Assembly: GCF_002192535.1 (NCBI RefSeq) | Contig: NZ_NAIA01000003.1 | Span: forward strand, 775,954 to 839,953 | Length of the DNA: 64,000 nt | Reading direction: 5' to 3' | Source of the DNA: Polynucleobacter hirudinilacicola | Lineage (GTDB): Bacteria > Pseudomonadota > Gammaproteobacteria > Burkholderiales > Burkholderiaceae | Part shown: piece after piece, positions 9,336-24,063 of the stretch | Layout: each line of letters begins with the position of its first letter | Position numbering within the stretch: position 1 is the first letter of the stretch | The notes under the pieces: generated by a model | Databases searched by the model: none | What the model saw: the letters and a program-made list of their open reading frames with translations, nothing else | Told to the model about the DNA's origin: nothing | Program-made: the position numbers and the translations under genes

Positions 9336-10799
9336 ATGTTTGATACCGTACGTAAGCACCAAAAATTAATGCAGTTTGCACTGATGCTGGTGATTGTTCC
9401 ATCCTTTGCTTTTTTTGGAATCGCTAGTTATTCAGACTTTATGGATAAAGAAACCGACCTTATGAAGGTAGCTGGCAGACCCATTACTGCGCAAGAGGTT
9501 GATAACGCAGCAAAGCGTCAAGCAGAGCGGGTAGGCGGTAACTTGCAGATTGCACAAAGTCTTCAATTTAGACAGGCGATTTTGAATGAATTGTTACAGC
9601 AGCGTATTCTCGGATTTGCAGTGAGTGACTTACGCCTGCAAGTAGGCAAAGAGGCTTTGATTAAGAGTTTGCAAAACATCCCACAAATTCGCGCTCTCTA
9701 TAAACCGGATGGTAACTTTGACGACGCACGCTTCAAGCAACTATTAGCCAACAACGGCTTGAATGAAGAGCAGTTCTATGCCGACCAGGCATTTGATTTG
9801 AAAATTAGTCAGTTAGTGAATTCGGTTGCTCGTACAGAATTGGCTAGCCCAAAGCTTTCTGAAATTATTTCCACTCTTTATGAGACAGAACGCCAGGTAC
9901 AGGCCTTACCATTTGATGCCAAGAATTACTTGGCTAAAGTAAATCCGTCACAAGAAGAATTACAGGCCTTCTATAACGCCAATGCGAAGTTATTTGAAAG
10001 CCCAGAATTGATTGATATCGAATATATCGTTCTTAAGGCAGACCCTAAAGAGGATGCAAAAGTCTTTAGCGAAAAAGCTGACCAATTTGCGAACCTAACC
10101 TATGACCAGTCTGATAGCCTGAAGCCTGCTGCCGATAAGTTAAAGCTGAGCATCCAAAGTCAAAAGGGCGTCACTCGTTCTGGCCCAAGCGGTGTATCGA
10201 GAGACCATCCTCTGGCTAACCCAAAAGTGGTTCAATCACTTTTTGGTGATGAGGCTGTAAAAAATAAACGCAATATTGAGGCAGTCCAAACCTCACCTGG
10301 AGTTTTCATCTCTGCGCGAGTAGTAGTTTTTCATCCTGCACAAACATTACCGTTTAAAGATGTTGCTGTAGAAGTAAAACGTCAGGTAAGTCAACGCGCA
10401 GCAGAAAAATTGGCTGTTTCAGCTGCTGCAGAGCGTTATGCAGAACTTCAAAAAGACCCAAAGAATGCATCTGGTTTTGGGACTGCATTTTGGGTATCCC
10501 GTAATAAGCCTACAAACCTTGTTGGTAGTGCCTTGGATGATGTGATGTCAGTTAATCCAGATCAATTGCCTGCTTATGTATCAGTCAATACACCAGGTGC
10601 TGGTGTTACTTTATATCGGGTTGATCAAATTCGGCAGCCAACTGCTGTAGATGCAAAGGTGCATAAAGCTCAGTCACAGCAAATTCAAGCTCTGGCAGCC
10701 CAGTCTGAGTTTGCAGGCTTTATGACCTATTGGCGCGATAACGCAAAAGTAAAAACCATTAATCCTTTAAAGCCAGCTTCAACAGGCGCTGGCAGCTAA
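9336..10799 (+). CDS. PpiD/SurA-type periplasmic chaperone without a recognisable parvulin domain
   Basis: The protein has a short cytoplasmic N-terminus, one membrane anchor (about residues 13-31, ending SFAFFGIASY) and a SurA_N-like chaperone region with the typical GRPITAQEVDNA start. Position after lon and this architecture match PpiD, a membrane-anchored folding factor for outer-membrane proteins. At 487 residues it is clearly shorter than PpiD proteins of about 620-640. The segment where the parvulin isomerase domain should sit is absent: EYIVLKADPKEDA near residue 230 passes almost directly into FANLTYDQSDSLKPAADKLKL, which follows the isomerase domain in longer homologues. I therefore expect chaperone function without isomerase activity. 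The frame itself is intact. Confidence 0.82.
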   Translation: MFDTVRKHQKLMQFALMLVIVPSFAFFGIASYSDFMDKETDLMKVAGRPITAQEVDNAAKRQAERVGGNLQIAQSLQFRQAILNELLQQRILGFAVSDLRLQVGKEALIKSLQNIPQIRALYKPDGNFDDARFKQLLANNGLNEEQFYADQAFDLKISQLVNSVARTELASPKLSEIISTLYETERQVQALPFDAKNYLAKVNPSQEELQAFYNANAKLFESPELIDIEYIVLKADPKEDAKVFSEKADQFANLTYDQSDSLKPAADKLKLSIQSQKGVTRSGPSGVSRDHPLANPKVVQSLFGDEAVKNKRNIEAVQTSPGVFISARVVVFHPAQTLPFKDVAVEVKRQVSQRAAEKLAVSAAAERYAELQKDPKNASGFGTAFWVSRNKPTNLVGSALDDVMSVNPDQLPAYVSVNTPGAGVTLYRVDQIRQPTAVDAKVHKAQSQQIQALAAQSEFAGFMTYWRDNAKVKTINPLKPASTGAGS

Positions 10800-10810
10800 T
10801 TGAGTAATAC

Positions 10811-11474
10811 TTATTTCTGTTGATTGAGAATTGACTGATATGGGGCCATAGAGCCCCATACGTTTTTGAAGAGTATGGCCTGAGCTTTTTCATTTGGATG
10901 AATATTATCTGCTTGAAAAAGTGCCGGATTACTTGCTACCCCAGACATAAAAAATGGCACTAACTCAATACCTTCTTGCATAGCAAGTTTTGGATATAGC
11001 TCTTTGAATCTCTTTGTATAGTCTTGGCCGTAGTTGGGTGGGATTTGTATTCCAAAGAGCAACACTTTCGCTCCTACTTTTTTGTCTTAGCTGAATCATC
11101 TTGCGCAAGTTCTTTTCAGTCTCATCAATCGATAAGCCTCGTAATGCATCATTGGCACCCAGTTCAAGCAACACAATGCGGGGCTTTTTTTGCTCCAATA
11201 AACTGGGTAGTCGCGTCAGACCACCAGCACTAGTTTCTCCGCTAATGCTGGCATTGAAGACGGTCCATTGACTACCCTGTGTTTGCAGCTGCGACTCTAG
11301 GAGTTTTACCCAACCTGAACCTCTGGTGATGCCATATTCAGCTGAAAGACTGTCGCCCATGACCAAAATGATTGGATTTGACCTTGCGGAGGTGACAAAA
11401 GAAATTAACAGGCAAAATAAGCCTATTGCAATTACTTTTGTTGAGATGAAAGTTGATGGTTTATTTTGATTCAT
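10811..11474 (-). pseudogene. TesA/arylesterase-like SGNH hydrolase, frameshifted
   Basis: The intact product would be an exported GDSL esterase or lysophospholipase. The 5' part (from 11474) encodes a signal peptide, the GDSL-type block MGDSLSAEYG with Ser42, and block III GANDAL. The 3' part, in another frame, encodes FGIQIPPNYG and the catalytic block DNIHPN. The two parts join in frame if one T is removed from the run of six at 11078-11083 on the plus strand. As given, translation continues out of frame to a stop near 10965 and the catalytic His is lost. The gene lies divergent from ybbA, as tesA does in E. coli, which supports the identity. It may be a true mutation or a sequencing error. 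Confidence 0.82.
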
Positions 11475-11524
11475 CTATTTGGTCGTTTTAGTGCCATGAC
11501 AGCTATTGATCAGTCTGCGTCTTT

Positions 11525-12199
11525 ATGAGTCCATTGGAAAAAGTCCTAAGCGCTAACCACCTGGGTAAGTCCGTTCACTCGAGTGATGGCAGCCTAACTA
11601 TTTTGCACGACATTTGCTTTGAGATCTCTCAAGGGGAAAGTGTCGCTATCACCGGTAGTTCTGGCTCCGGTAAAAGTACTTTATTAGGTCTTTTGGCGGG
11701 CTTGGATCTTCCGAGTGAGGGCAATGTGACGCTTATGGGAAAAGACCTCAATTCACTCGATGAAGATGGCAGGGCCAAACTGAGAGGCCTGCAGGTTGGC
11801 TTTGTATTCCAGTCATTTCAATTGTTGCCGCATTTAACAGCGCTGGAAAACGTCATGCTTCCGGCTGAGCTCGCAGGCATGGATAGCCCAAAAGCAAATG
11901 CGAAGGCCTGGCTCGAACGCGTGGGTTTAGCCGAGCGCTTTGACCATTTCCCTAAAACACTCTCTGGTGGGGAGCAGCAGCGGGTAGCTTTGGCTAGAGC
12001 TTTTATTACTAAGCCAGCCATTTTATTTGCGGACGAGCCTACTGGGAGCCTTGATGAGGTCAGTGGAAATAGGGTAATTGAGCTCCTTTTTGAGCTGAAT
12101 CAAGCCAATCAATCCACTCTTATTCTGGTAACCCATGATGGAGCCTTGGCCAGCAGGTGCCAACGCCAATTACACCTGCAAGGCGGACGCTTGCTGTAG
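11525..12199 (+). CDS. ABC transporter ATP-binding protein, YbbA/LolD-like
   Basis: The 224-residue ATPase has Walker [10 protein letters not shown], the signature [15 protein letters not shown], Walker B ILFADEPT and the H-loop LVTHD, so it should be catalytically competent. Sequence style and the divergent tesA-like neighbour match YbbA of the MacB/LolD group, which normally works with a large permease (YbbP) encoded next to it. Here the next gene is purL, and no permease is found in the window. The partner must lie elsewhere or be missing. Confidence 0.87.
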   Translation: MSPLEKVLSANHLGKSVHSSDGSLTILHDICFEISQGESVAITGSSGSGKSTLLGLLAGLDLPSEGNVTLMGKDLNSLDEDGRAKLRGLQVGFVFQSFQLLPHLTALENVMLPAELAGMDSPKANAKAWLERVGLAERFDHFPKTLSGGEQQRVALARAFITKPAILFADEPTGSLDEVSGNRVIELLFELNQANQSTLILVTHDGALASRCQRQLHLQGGRLL

Positions 12200-12220
12200 G
12201 CAAAACCTTATAATCTAGGG

Positions 12221-15200
12221 ATGTCTTTTTTCCACTTTTTGCCCGGCGCCGACGCGCTTTCCTCCTTCCGCCAGCAGCGTCTTTTATCATCCCTAGCAGC
12301 GCAAGGTATCGAGCTAGACTCTATTGAGGCGCAATATCTGCACTTCATTTGGTCTGATTTAGCACTAGGCCCCAAAGATGAGGAGCGACTCGCTAGCCTC
12401 TTGACTTACGGTCAACCATTTAATTCCAAAATCCATCAAGGTAAATCTTGGTTTTCTAAGGATTCAGGCTCTGGCCAAGGCGCTGTTGTTATTCCCCGTT
12501 TTGGAACGGTATCTCCATGGGCCAGTAAGGCAACTGATATTGCGCGTCAATGTGGACTGAATGTTTTGCGTATCGAGCGTGGCATACAGTTTGCATGGAA
12601 GGCTAAAAAATCATTAAGTCCAGCACAAGAGCAACTAGTTCTGACTGCAATCCATGATCGGATGACTGAAACTGTTATTCAATCAGTAGATGAAGCAAAT
12701 GCCTTGTATCAAACCCTTGAAGATCGTCCTCTGAGCCGGATCCTAGTGCTAGAGCAGGGTAGGAGTGCGTTAGATAAAGCCAATCAGGAACTAGGTTTAG
12801 CTCTCTCTGATGATGAAGTAGATTATTTAACGGAAAATTTCATTCGCCTTAAACGGAACCCCAGCGATGTAGAGCTGATCATGTTTGCGCAAGCAAATAG
12901 TGAACATTGCCGCCACAAGATTTTCAATTCAAGCTGGACTATCGATGGCGATGATCAAGAGCGTTCATTGTTTGCAATGATCCGCAATACTCATCAGCTA
13001 CAACCGAATGGAACCATCGTCGCCTATTCTGATAACTCCGCCGTGATGGCTGGTTGCGAATCAGAGACTTGGGTTCCTCAAGGCGCTGATCATCGTTATA
13101 CAAAAGATACTCGTTTGGTCCATACCTTAATGAAGGTAGAAACCCATAATCATCCAACCGCAATAGCACCATTTCCAGGGGCATCTACAGGCGCTGGTGG
13201 CGAGCTTCGTGATGAGGGTGCCACCGGAGTAGGTGGCCGTCCTAAAGCAGGCTTAACGGGCTTCTCGGTCTCCAATCTCAATATCCCAGGCACCGATCTC
13301 CCTTGGGAAAGTGAACAGTATGGCAAGCCTGAGCGTATAGCTACACCGTTGCAGATCATGATTGATGGTCCTTTAGGTGGAGCAGCATTTAATAATGAGT
13401 TCGGTCGTCCAATTTTGGGTGGCTATTTCCGAGTATTTGAGCAAACCCTCGATGGCACGCGTCGCGGTTATCACAAGCCCATCATGATTGCAGGTGGCAT
13501 TGGTAGCATCGATTCCATTCATACTCAAAAGAAGGCGATTCAGGCAGGCCACTTACTTATTCAACTGGGCGGTCCTGGTATGCGCATTGGTATGGGTGGC
13601 GCAACAGGTAGTTCTGTTGCCACAGGCACCAATACTGCAGATTTAGATTTTGATTCAGTGCAACGCGGTAACCCAGAAATGGAACGTCGCGCTCAAGAAG
13701 TGATCAATGCTTGTAGAGCCATGGGTACAAACAACCCAATTATCTCTATACATGATGTTGGTGCTGGCGGTCTATCAAATGCATTCCCTGAGCTAGCTGA
13801 TGGCGCAGGTTTAGGGGCTAAATTCAAATTACGCAATGTACCGCTTGAAGAAAGTGGTATGAGCCCCGCTGAAATCTGGTGCAACGAATCTCAAGAGCGT
13901 TATGTGTTGGCGATTGAAGCCAAGGATTTAGAGTTATTTAAATCTCTTTGTGCACGTGAGCGCTGCCCGTTTGCCGTGGTTGGAGAAGCCACAGCTGAGC
14001 GTCAATTGCAGCTAAGTGATTCAAAACAAGATGCTGGTGCTGATGCTGCAATGCCAATTGACATGCCAATGGAAGTATTGCTTGGCAAACCTCCGCGTAT
14101 GCATCGTGATGTCCAGCGAGTAGCCCAAGAGTTCAATGAACTTGATGTGACAGATGCCGATCTTGCCCAGTCAGTTGCCTGGGTATTACAACAACCTACG
14201 GTTGCAAGTAAATCATTTTTAATCACTATCGGCGATAGAACTGTTGGCGGCTTAAATGCTCGTGATCAATTTGTTGGGCCATGGCAAGTACCGGTAGCAG
14301 ACTGCGCCGTTACCTTAATGGACTATAAAGGTTACCGTGGTGAAGTGATGAGCATGGGAGAAAGAACCCCAGTTGCGGTCATTGACGCTCCAGCTGCTGC
14401 TCGAATGGCTGTAGGTGAAGCAATTACCAATATATTGGCTGCCGACATTCGCTCTTTGGAAGATGTGAAGTTGTCCGCAAACTGGATGGCAGCTTGTGGT
14501 GCTCCAGGTGAAGATGCAAAACTGTATGACTCAGTCAAAGCAGTGGGTATGGAGCTATGTCCTGCTCTCGGTATTTCAATCCCCGTTGGTAAAGATTCCC
14601 TGTCGATGGCAACAGCCTGGCAAGATGGTGGTGAGGCAAAGAAAGTTGTTGCCCCTGTTTCATTGATTATTTCAGCATTTGCTTCCGTGCAGGACGTCCG
14701 TAAAACACTGACTCCTCAATTGAAGCTTAAAGAGAGCAATGGATCAGCGCTTGATACTGAGTTGATTTTGGTTGATCTTGGTCGCGGCAAAAACCGTATG
14801 GCAGGTAGTATTCTTGCCCAGGTTTTAGGTCAATCTGGTAAGGAAGCGCCAAATCTAGATCATCCAGAAGATTTAAAGAATTTAGCTGCAGCCATTATTG
14901 AGCTGCGCAAAGAAAATCAGTTGCTGGCCTATCACGATCGCTCTGATGGCGGTCTATTAGCGTGTATCGCCGAGATGGCCTTTACCTCTCATTGTGGAGT
15001 CTCTATTAACGTTGACATGATTGCTGTCGATGCTGGTCAAGAGCCTGACCACGGTGATGCTAAGAACTGGGCGCAACAAGTCTCCGGTCGTCGCCATGAA
15101 CAAACCATGCGTGCTTTATTTAATGAAGAGCTTGGCGCAGTGATTCAGGTTCGTAGGGGAGATCGAGATGCTGTATTTGCGGTGCTACGTAAACTGGGTT

Positions 15201-16258
15201 TAAGTGCATTTAGTCATACCATCGGCAAACCAAATACTAATGGTCGCATTGAAGTGTGGCGCGATGCTAAGAATATCTTCGCAGAACCGCGCGAAGTTTT
15301 ACAAAAGATGTGGACAAACACCAGCTACCAAATTGCGCGCCTGCGAGATAACCCAGCATGTGCCGATAGTGAGTTTGCTCTTTTAGATAATCTCTCCGAC
15401 ACTGGAATGTCACCTAAGTTGACATTTGATGCAGCTGAAGATATAGCTGCCCCATATATTCAAATGAATGCACGCCCTAAAGTGGCGATCTTGCGTGAGC
15501 AGGGTGTTAACTCTCACGTAGAAATGGCCTATGCCGTTCACTGGGCTGGCTTTGATAGTTACGACGTTCATATGTCTGATCTATTAAGTGGTAAAGCAAA
15601 GCTAGATGATTTCCGAGGATTAATTGCCTGCGGTGGCTTTAGTTATGGTGATGTGCTTGGTGCCGGTGAGGGTTGGGCAAAGACCATTCTCTTTAATCAG
15701 CAGCTACGAGATCAATTCTCAAGCTTCTTCAATCGTCAAGATAGTTTCGCCCTAGGTGTATGTAATGGCTGCCAGATGATGAGCAACCTCTCTGGAATTA
15801 TTCCTGGCGCACAGGATTGGCCCAAATTTACCCGCAATCAATCTGAACAGTATGAAGCGCGTTTAGTCATGGCAGAAGTTCTTGCCTCACCTTCGATCTT
15901 TACGCAAGGTATGGAAGGTAGTCAATTGCCGATCGCCATAGCTCATGGTGAAGGTTTCGCCAATTTCAGTCAGCAAGGCAACTTAGAAAAACTGCAGAAC
16001 CAAGGCTTAACCGCCTTACGCTTTGTTGACCATCAAGGCAATCCAACCGAGACTTACCCATTAAATCCCAATGGATCGCCTGGCGGTCTTACAGGCGTAA
16101 CTACCCCAGATGGCCGCTTTACAGTCATGATGCCGCACCCTGAGCGTGTATTCAGGGCCGTGCAAATGAGTTGGTGTCCGCCTGAGTGGTTAGATACCCC
16201 AGACGGTGCAAGTCCATGGTTGCGCTTATTCCGCAATGCACGCCATTGGGCGAAGTAA
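12221..16258 (+). CDS. purL: Phosphoribosylformylglycinamidine synthase (FGAM synthase), large single-chain form
   Basis: PurL converts FGAR to FGAM with ATP and glutamine, the fourth step of purine synthesis. At 1345 residues this is the long proteobacterial form combining three modules: an N-terminal PurS-like domain, the central double AIRS-type synthase domains ([23 protein letters not shown]) and a C-terminal class I glutamine amidotransferase whose nucleophile Cys lies in [10 protein letters not shown]. The His and Glu of the amidotransferase are near [10 protein letters not shown] at the C-terminus. It starts 21 bp after ybbA. No frame disruption is visible. Confidence 0.97.
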   Translation: MSFFHFLPGADALSSFRQQRLLSSLAAQGIELDSIEAQYLHFIWSDLALGPKDEERLASLLTYGQPFNSKIHQGKSWFSKDSGSGQGAVVIPRFGTVSPWASKATDIARQCGLNVLRIERGIQFAWKAKKSLSPAQEQLVLTAIHDRMTETVIQSVDEANALYQTLEDRPLSRILVLEQGRSALDKANQELGLALSDDEVDYLTENFIRLKRNPSDVELIMFAQANSEHCRHKIFNSSWTIDGDDQERSLFAMIRNTHQLQPNGTIVAYSDNSAVMAGCESETWVPQGADHRYTKDTRLVHTLMKVETHNHPTAIAPFPGASTGAGGELRDEGATGVGGRPKAGLTGFSVSNLNIPGTDLPWESEQYGKPERIATPLQIMIDGPLGGAAFNNEFGRPILGGYFRVFEQTLDGTRRGYHKPIMIAGGIGSIDSIHTQKKAIQAGHLLIQLGGPGMRIGMGGATGSSVATGTNTADLDFDSVQRGNPEMERRAQEVINACRAMGTNNPIISIHDVGAGGLSNAFPELADGAGLGAKFKLRNVPLEESGMSPAEIWCNESQERYVLAIEAKDLELFKSLCARERCPFAVVGEATAERQLQLSDSKQDAGADAAMPIDMPMEVLLGKPPRMHRDVQRVAQEFNELDVTDADLAQSVAWVLQQPTVASKSFLITIGDRTVGGLNARDQFVGPWQVPVADCAVTLMDYKGYRGEVMSMGERTPVAVIDAPAAARMAVGEAITNILAADIRSLEDVKLSANWMAACGAPGEDAKLYDSVKAVGMELCPALGISIPVGKDSLSMATAWQDGGEAKKVVAPVSLIISAFASVQDVRKTLTPQLKLKESNGSALDTELILVDLGRGKNRMAGSILAQVLGQSGKEAPNLDHPEDLKNLAAAIIELRKENQLLAYHDRSDGGLLACIAEMAFTSHCGVSINVDMIAVDAGQEPDHGDAKNWAQQVSGRRHEQTMRALFNEELGAVIQVRRGDRDAVFAVLRKLGLSAFSHTIGKPNTNGRIEVWRDAKNIFAEPREVLQKMWTNTSYQIARLRDNPACADSEFALLDNLSDTGMSPKLTFDAAEDIAAPYIQMNARPKVAILREQGVNSHVEMAYAVHWAGFDSYDVHMSDLLSGKAKLDDFRGLIACGGFSYGDVLGAGEGWAKTILFNQQLRDQFSSFFNRQDSFALGVCNGCQMMSNLSGIIPGAQDWPKFTRNQSEQYEARLVMAEVLASPSIFTQGMEGSQLPIAIAHGEGFANFSQQGNLEKLQNQGLTALRFVDHQGNPTETYPLNPNGSPGGLTGVTTPDGRFTVMMPHPERVFRAVQMSWCPPEWLDTPDGASPWLRLFRNARHWAK

Positions 16259-16271
16259 TTCTTAAGCAAAT

Positions 16272-17033
16272 ATGCTGATGGAGCCGGTAACTTTCTCTGA
16301 GAGTGGTGGAATACGCTACTTGCATTTTGGTACAGAGCTGATTCAAGGAGCAATGCGCATCCGCGATCCTAATGAGATTTATCTCGAGTACAACCAGCAA
16401 ATGATGGCCTGGCTACTGTTTCTTGAAACTAAGCCGGGTATGCGGGTTGCGCAGTTGGGTTTAGGTACCGGGGCTCTGACTAAGTTCACACATCTTCATT
16501 GTCCAGCAGTGAAATCAACTGTGGTTGAACTCAATCCCGCTGTGATTGTCTCTGCAAGAAGTATGTTTTCCATGCCAGATGATGATCGTCGGCTGGAAAC
16601 TATTCAAACCGATGCAAAAGCATTTGTGAAGAGCTCAAAATATAAGAATAGTTTTGATGCTGTCCAGGTAGATTTATATGATGCTATTTGTGACGGCCCA
16701 TCTGCCAGCTCTTTGGAGTTTTATAAAGGTTGCTACAACATCTTAAAGGCACCAGGAGTTCTGACCGTGAACCTCTTCTCACGTCACAAGAGCTTTGATA
16801 TCAATCTCAAAAATATCTGCGAAGCTTTTGATAATCGCGTACTCTTATTTCCAGAATCACATGATTGCAATGTAGTTGCAATTGCCTTCAAGGGCCCAAA
16901 ATTGGAGGCTGAGTGGCGCGATGTTTCTGCCCGTGCCAAGTTAATCAAAGCAAAAACAGATTTGCCAACTCATCAGTGGGTTTCGGGTATTAGTCGCGAA
17001 AATGTCCGCCAAGAGTCTAAGCTTTCTATTTAA
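16272..17033 (+). CDS. Spermidine-synthase-like (SpeE-family) protein
   Basis: The 253-residue protein has a Rossmann methyltransferase-like fold of the polyamine synthase family: VAQLGLGTGALTKF is the nucleotide/dcSAM-binding glycine loop, TVVELNP follows with the ribose-binding Glu, and DAVQVDLYDA resembles the catalytic D-x-x-D loop of spermidine synthases. Many proteins of this group have unknown substrates, so I do not assign speE firmly. An in-frame ATG at 16278 is an equally plausible start. It follows purL by 13 bp and ends before a bidirectional terminator. Confidence 0.72.
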   Translation: MLMEPVTFSESGGIRYLHFGTELIQGAMRIRDPNEIYLEYNQQMMAWLLFLETKPGMRVAQLGLGTGALTKFTHLHCPAVKSTVVELNPAVIVSARSMFSMPDDDRRLETIQTDAKAFVKSSKYKNSFDAVQVDLYDAICDGPSASSLEFYKGCYNILKAPGVLTVNLFSRHKSFDINLKNICEAFDNRVLLFPESHDCNVVAIAFKGPKLEAEWRDVSARAKLIKAKTDLPTHQWVSGISRENVRQESKLSI

Positions 17034-17049
17034 CCGTATACGGATCAGA

Positions 17050-17078
17050 AAAAAGGCGATCAAATGATCGCCTTTTTA
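17050..17078. terminator. Bidirectional rho-independent terminator
   Basis: GGCGATCA and TGATCGCC form a perfect stem around a 2-base centre, with A run before and T run after (AAAAGG...CCTTTTT). It lies between the converging speE-like gene and acnB and can work on both strands. Confidence 0.88.
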
Positions 17079-17101
17079 TTTGCAGCCTATAAATTTCTCA
17101 T

Positions 17102-19687
17102 TTAAACGGTCACAGTATCTGCAACATCACTAAATGACTTCAGTTTGTCAAAGCTCATGTATCTGTAAACATCACTAGCCTTAGCATCTAGTGCCTTCAC
17201 TTGCTCTAAGTACTCAGCAGGAGTAGGCAGGCGTCCCAGGAGGGCAGCAACAGAGGCTAATTCAGCAGAAGCTAAATACACTCGAGTATCGATACCTAAG
17301 CGGTTAGGGAAGTTACGTGTAGAGGTTGATACGGCTGTAGAGCCTTTGCGGATTTGCGCTTGATTACCCATGCAGAGCGAGCAGCCCGGGCTTTCCATGC
17401 GTGCACCAGCTGCACCCAACATGCCGTAGTAGCCTTCCTCCATCAACACCATCGCATCCATCTTGGTTGGAGGAGCTACCCATAAACGGGTTGGCATATC
17501 TTTCTTGCCTTGCAAGACTTGACCAGCTGCGCGGAAGTGCCCAATGTTGGTCATACAGGAGCCAATAAAGACTTCATCAATCTTGTCACCAGCAACCTCA
17601 GACAATACTTTTACATCATCTGGATCATTAGGGCATGCAAGAATTGGCTCTTTGATTTCATCGATATTAATTTCGATGATCTCTGCATAGTCAGCATTAG
17701 CATCAGGTTGCAGTAATTGTGGATTTGCAATCCAAGCTTCCATGGCTTTAATACGACGGCCAAGAGTGCGCTTATCTTCATAGCCATTCGCAATCATCCA
17801 CTTCATCAGGGTGATATTGGATTGCATGTACTCAATAATCGGCTCTTTGTTCAAATGAACAGTGCAACCACCGGCAGAGCGTTCAGCAGAAGCATCTGAT
17901 AATTCAAATGCTTGCTCAACCTTCAGGTCAGGCAGACCTTCGATTTCAAGAATGCGGCCAGAGAAAATATTTTTCTTACCTTGCTTCTCAACCGTCAACA
18001 ATCCTCTTTTAATTGCATATAAAGGAATCGCATTAACCAGGTCACGCAAAGTGATGCCAGGCTGCATTTTTCCTTTGAAACGAACTAAAACAGACTCCGG
18101 CATATCCAAAGGCATAACACCAGTCGCTGCCGCGAAAGCAACTAGGCCGGAGCCAGCGGGGAAGGAAATGCCGATTGGGAAACGAGTGTGGCTATCGCCA
18201 CCAGTGCCGCAGGTATCGGGAAGCAGCAAGCGATTTAACCAGCTATGAATCACACCATCACCCGGACGCAATGCAACACCACCGCGATTAGTCATAAATG
18301 GTGGTAACTCGTGTTGAGTGCGAATATCTACTGGCTTTGGATAAGCAGAGGTATGGCAGAAAGATTGCATCACTAAATCGGAAGAGAAGCCTAAGCAAGC
18401 TAAATCTTTCAATTCGTCACGCGTCATAGGACCAGTTGTATCTTGGGAGCCAACAGTAGTCATATGTGGCTCGCAGTAGGTGCCAGGACGTATACCTTGC
18501 CCTTCTGGTAAACCACATGCACGTCCAACCATCTTTTGGGCCAGGCTGAAACCTTTTTTATTATCAGGCGGGCTTACTGGGAGACGGAATTCTGTTGAAG
18601 CAGGCAAGCCTAATGCTGCACGGGCTTTTGCAGTTAAACCCCGCCCTACGATCAATGGGATACGACCGCCAGCACGCACTTCATCCAAAATTACTGGTGA
18701 CTTGAGTGAAAACGCGGCAATCTCTTGACCGTTTTTAAATGCTTTACCTTCATATGGACGCAACTCAATCTCATCGCCCATATTCATTTGAGATACATCT
18801 AGTTCAATTGGTAGAGCACCAGAATCTTCCATAGTGTTAAAGAAGATTGGAGCAATATTGCCACCAAGACAAACCCCACCAAAGCGCTTGTTTGGCACGA
18901 ATGGGATATCTTGACCAGTCCACCAGAGAACAGAGTTGGTAGCAGATTTACGTGATGAGCCTGTACCAACAACATCACCAACGTAGGCAATTTGATTGCC
19001 TTTTTTCTGGAGAGCAGCGATTTGCTTCATTGGGCCACGAACACCGGATTCATCTGGTTCGATACCAGTACGTGGGTTCTTCAACATGATCGTTGCATGT
19101 AACGGAATATCTGGACGACTCCACGCATCAGGGGCAGGAGACAAGTCATCTGTATTTGTCTCGCCAGTAACTTTAAATACTGTGAGCTTCATGCTTTCTG
19201 GAACTGCAGGGCGGCTAGTAAACCAGTCTGCATCGGCCCAGCTTTTCATCACAGCCTTTGCATTTGCATTACCTTTTTCAGCCAGCTCAAGCACATCATT
19301 GAAATAATCGAACATCAAGAGTGTTTTCTTGAGGGCTTCAGCAGCAACAGTGCCACATTCAGCATCACTTAATAATTCAACTAAAGGTTTAATGTTGTAG
19401 CCACCAAGCATTGTGCCCAATAATTCAGTAGCTTTTACACGCGATATCAGCGGTGATTTTTCCGTGCCTTTTGCAACTGCATCCAGAAATTCTGCCTTTA
19501 CCTTAGCGGCTTCATCGACGCCAGCAGGGACACGATTCGTAATGAGTTCTACAAGCTCAGCCTCTTTACCAGATGGTGGATTTTTTAATAACTTCACCAG
19601 TTCAGCAGTCTGATCCTTAGTTAATGGGAGGGCAGGTATACCAAGGGATGCGCGTTCAGCAACATGGGCGTTGTAGGCTTCTAACAT
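17102..19687 (-). CDS. acnB: Aconitate hydratase B
   Basis: AcnB interconverts citrate and isocitrate in the TCA cycle using a [4Fe-4S] cluster. The 861-residue length equals the family norm (E. coli 865). The order is the AcnB one: N-terminal HEAT-like domain, swivel domain, then the catalytic domains. The cluster cysteines are in [11 protein letters not shown] and PGCSLCMGN. The gene is monocistronic by appearance, with about 166 bp of A/T-rich leader between its start and the next small gene upstream. Confidence 0.97.
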   Translation of the reverse strand: MLEAYNAHVAERASLGIPALPLTKDQTAELVKLLKNPPSGKEAELVELITNRVPAGVDEAAKVKAEFLDAVAKGTEKSPLISRVKATELLGTMLGGYNIKPLVELLSDAECGTVAAEALKKTLLMFDYFNDVLELAEKGNANAKAVMKSWADADWFTSRPAVPESMKLTVFKVTGETNTDDLSPAPDAWSRPDIPLHATIMLKNPRTGIEPDESGVRGPMKQIAALQKKGNQIAYVGDVVGTGSSRKSATNSVLWWTGQDIPFVPNKRFGGVCLGGNIAPIFFNTMEDSGALPIELDVSQMNMGDEIELRPYEGKAFKNGQEIAAFSLKSPVILDEVRAGGRIPLIVGRGLTAKARAALGLPASTEFRLPVSPPDNKKGFSLAQKMVGRACGLPEGQGIRPGTYCEPHMTTVGSQDTTGPMTRDELKDLACLGFSSDLVMQSFCHTSAYPKPVDIRTQHELPPFMTNRGGVALRPGDGVIHSWLNRLLLPDTCGTGGDSHTRFPIGISFPAGSGLVAFAAATGVMPLDMPESVLVRFKGKMQPGITLRDLVNAIPLYAIKRGLLTVEKQGKKNIFSGRILEIEGLPDLKVEQAFELSDASAERSAGGCTVHLNKEPIIEYMQSNITLMKWMIANGYEDKRTLGRRIKAMEAWIANPQLLQPDANADYAEIIEINIDEIKEPILACPNDPDDVKVLSEVAGDKIDEVFIGSCMTNIGHFRAAGQVLQGKKDMPTRLWVAPPTKMDAMVLMEEGYYGMLGAAGARMESPGCSLCMGNQAQIRKGSTAVSTSTRNFPNRLGIDTRVYLASAELASVAALLGRLPTPAEYLEQVKALDAKASDVYRYMSFDKLKSFSDVADTVTV

Positions 19688-19853
19688 TGTGTTTCCTATG
19701 AGGTAAATGTGATCAATAGAAAGACTAAACAGGAATTTTCTCCCGAATCACATGATTATAGTTGCAATTTTAAGTCTTATATAAGAGTTTAAACCCTAAA
19801 AAATCGGCCCTAGAAATACAATCAAGGCACTAATTGAGGCTTTTTAGGCCAAA

Positions 19854-20042
19854 TTAGAGGATTTGCTCGTCCTTTAGGGCCCAAACCAAGGCAACCACCC
19901 AGCCAATAAGAGACCATCCCAAAAAGAGGTTTAAGGCAAAAATAGCGCCTGAATTAGCCCGTTTTTTATTAAATGCAATAGCAAAGGGTAAGAAATAAAA
20001 GAGGGATAAAAGGCTGATGAGAATGGCAAACAAGAGGCGCAT
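19854..20042 (-). CDS. Small superinfection-immunity-like membrane protein
   Basis: The 62-residue protein has two hydrophobic segments (about residues 2-24 and 35-56) separated by the polar turn NKKRANSGAIFALN, with LFLGWSLIGWVVALVWAL in the second. This pattern fits the small Imm_superinfect family named after phage T4 Imm, which blocks DNA entry of related phages. Chromosomal members are common and their job is unproven. It stands between acnB and pyrG with no other phage genes nearby. The short length leaves some doubt. Confidence 0.6.
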   Translation of the reverse strand: MRLLFAILISLLSLFYFLPFAIAFNKKRANSGAIFALNLFLGWSLIGWVVALVWALKDEQIL

Positions 20043-20162
20043 AGGGGTGGATTGAGGTCAAAAATAATGAGATTTGAGCAATACTCACAATATATAAGCA
20101 ACTCTGAAAGTTCCTTAAATTTTATAGCTATCGTTATAATTACTTTTTCCAACAGAGCTTAA

Positions 20163-21827
<1,665 letters not shown>

Positions 21828-21838
21828 GGGGGGATGAT

Positions 21839-22702
21839 ATGAGCACATTCAAACTATGCGGTTTCGATGTAGGTCTAGATAAGCGTTTTTTCTTAATCGC
21901 AGGAACTTGCGTGATTGAATCTGAGCAGTCTGCTATTGATGTTGCAAGTCAGTTAAAAGAAATTACCAGTGCCTTACAGATTCCGTTTATCTATAAATCT
22001 TCATTTGATAAAGCCAACCGTTCATCTGGCAATTCATTTCGTGGTTTAGGAATGGAAAAGGGCCTGGAGATACTGGCTAAGGTTAAAAAGGAAGTAGGTG
22101 TCCCAATTTTGACTGATGTGCATGACATCAGCGAAATCGAGGCCGTATCCAAAGTAGTTGATGTGATTCAGACGCCCGCCTTCTTATGTAGACAAACTGA
22201 TTTCATCCGCGCATGTGCTCAAAGCGGTAAGCCTGTAAATTTCAAGAAGGGCCAGTTCCTATCGCCACACGAGATGCTAAATGTCATTGATAAGGCACGA
22301 GCAGCTGCCAAGGAAGTAAATCTTCCAGATCAATTTATGGTGTGTGAGCGCGGCGCTTCATTTGGCTATAACAACCTAGTTTCTGATATGCGTAGTCTCG
22401 CAATTCTGCGCGAAGCTCATGCGCCAGTTGTTTTTGATGCCACCCATTCAGTTCAGTTGCCTGGTGGCCAAGGCACAGCGAGTGGCGGACAAAGAGAGTT
22501 TGTACCAGTACTAGCCCGTGCAGCAGTAGCAGTTGGTATTAGCGGCCTGTTTATGGAAACCCATCCGGACCCATCTAAAGCCTTATCTGACGGCCCTAAT
22601 GCAGTTCCCTTGCATCGCATGAAAGAGTTGCTGGAATCGCTGCTAGCGATTGATTCAGTAGTTAAATCTAGCGGTCCATTTTTAGAGAATAGCTTTAAAT
22701 AA
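21839..22702 (+). CDS. kdsA: 2-dehydro-3-deoxyphosphooctonate aldolase (KDO-8-P synthase)
   Basis: KdsA condenses arabinose 5-phosphate with phosphoenolpyruvate in the route to the KDO of lipopolysaccharide. The 287-residue TIM barrel shows [25 protein letters not shown] and [12 protein letters not shown]. The N-terminal motif reads AGTCVIESE: a Cys at the position that is Asn in the E. coli enzyme, which is the mark of the metal-dependent class. The start ATG at 21839 is preceded by AAGGGGGG. It presupposes an LPS-bearing outer membrane. Confidence 0.96.
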   Translation: MSTFKLCGFDVGLDKRFFLIAGTCVIESEQSAIDVASQLKEITSALQIPFIYKSSFDKANRSSGNSFRGLGMEKGLEILAKVKKEVGVPILTDVHDISEIEAVSKVVDVIQTPAFLCRQTDFIRACAQSGKPVNFKKGQFLSPHEMLNVIDKARAAAKEVNLPDQFMVCERGASFGYNNLVSDMRSLAILREAHAPVVFDATHSVQLPGGQGTASGGQREFVPVLARAAVAVGISGLFMETHPDPSKALSDGPNAVPLHRMKELLESLLAIDSVVKSSGPFLENSFK

Positions 22703-22721
22703 ATTGCAGCAGATTTATTAA

Positions 22722-24047
<1,326 letters not shown>

Positions 24048-24063
24048 AAAAGATTTATCTCTT

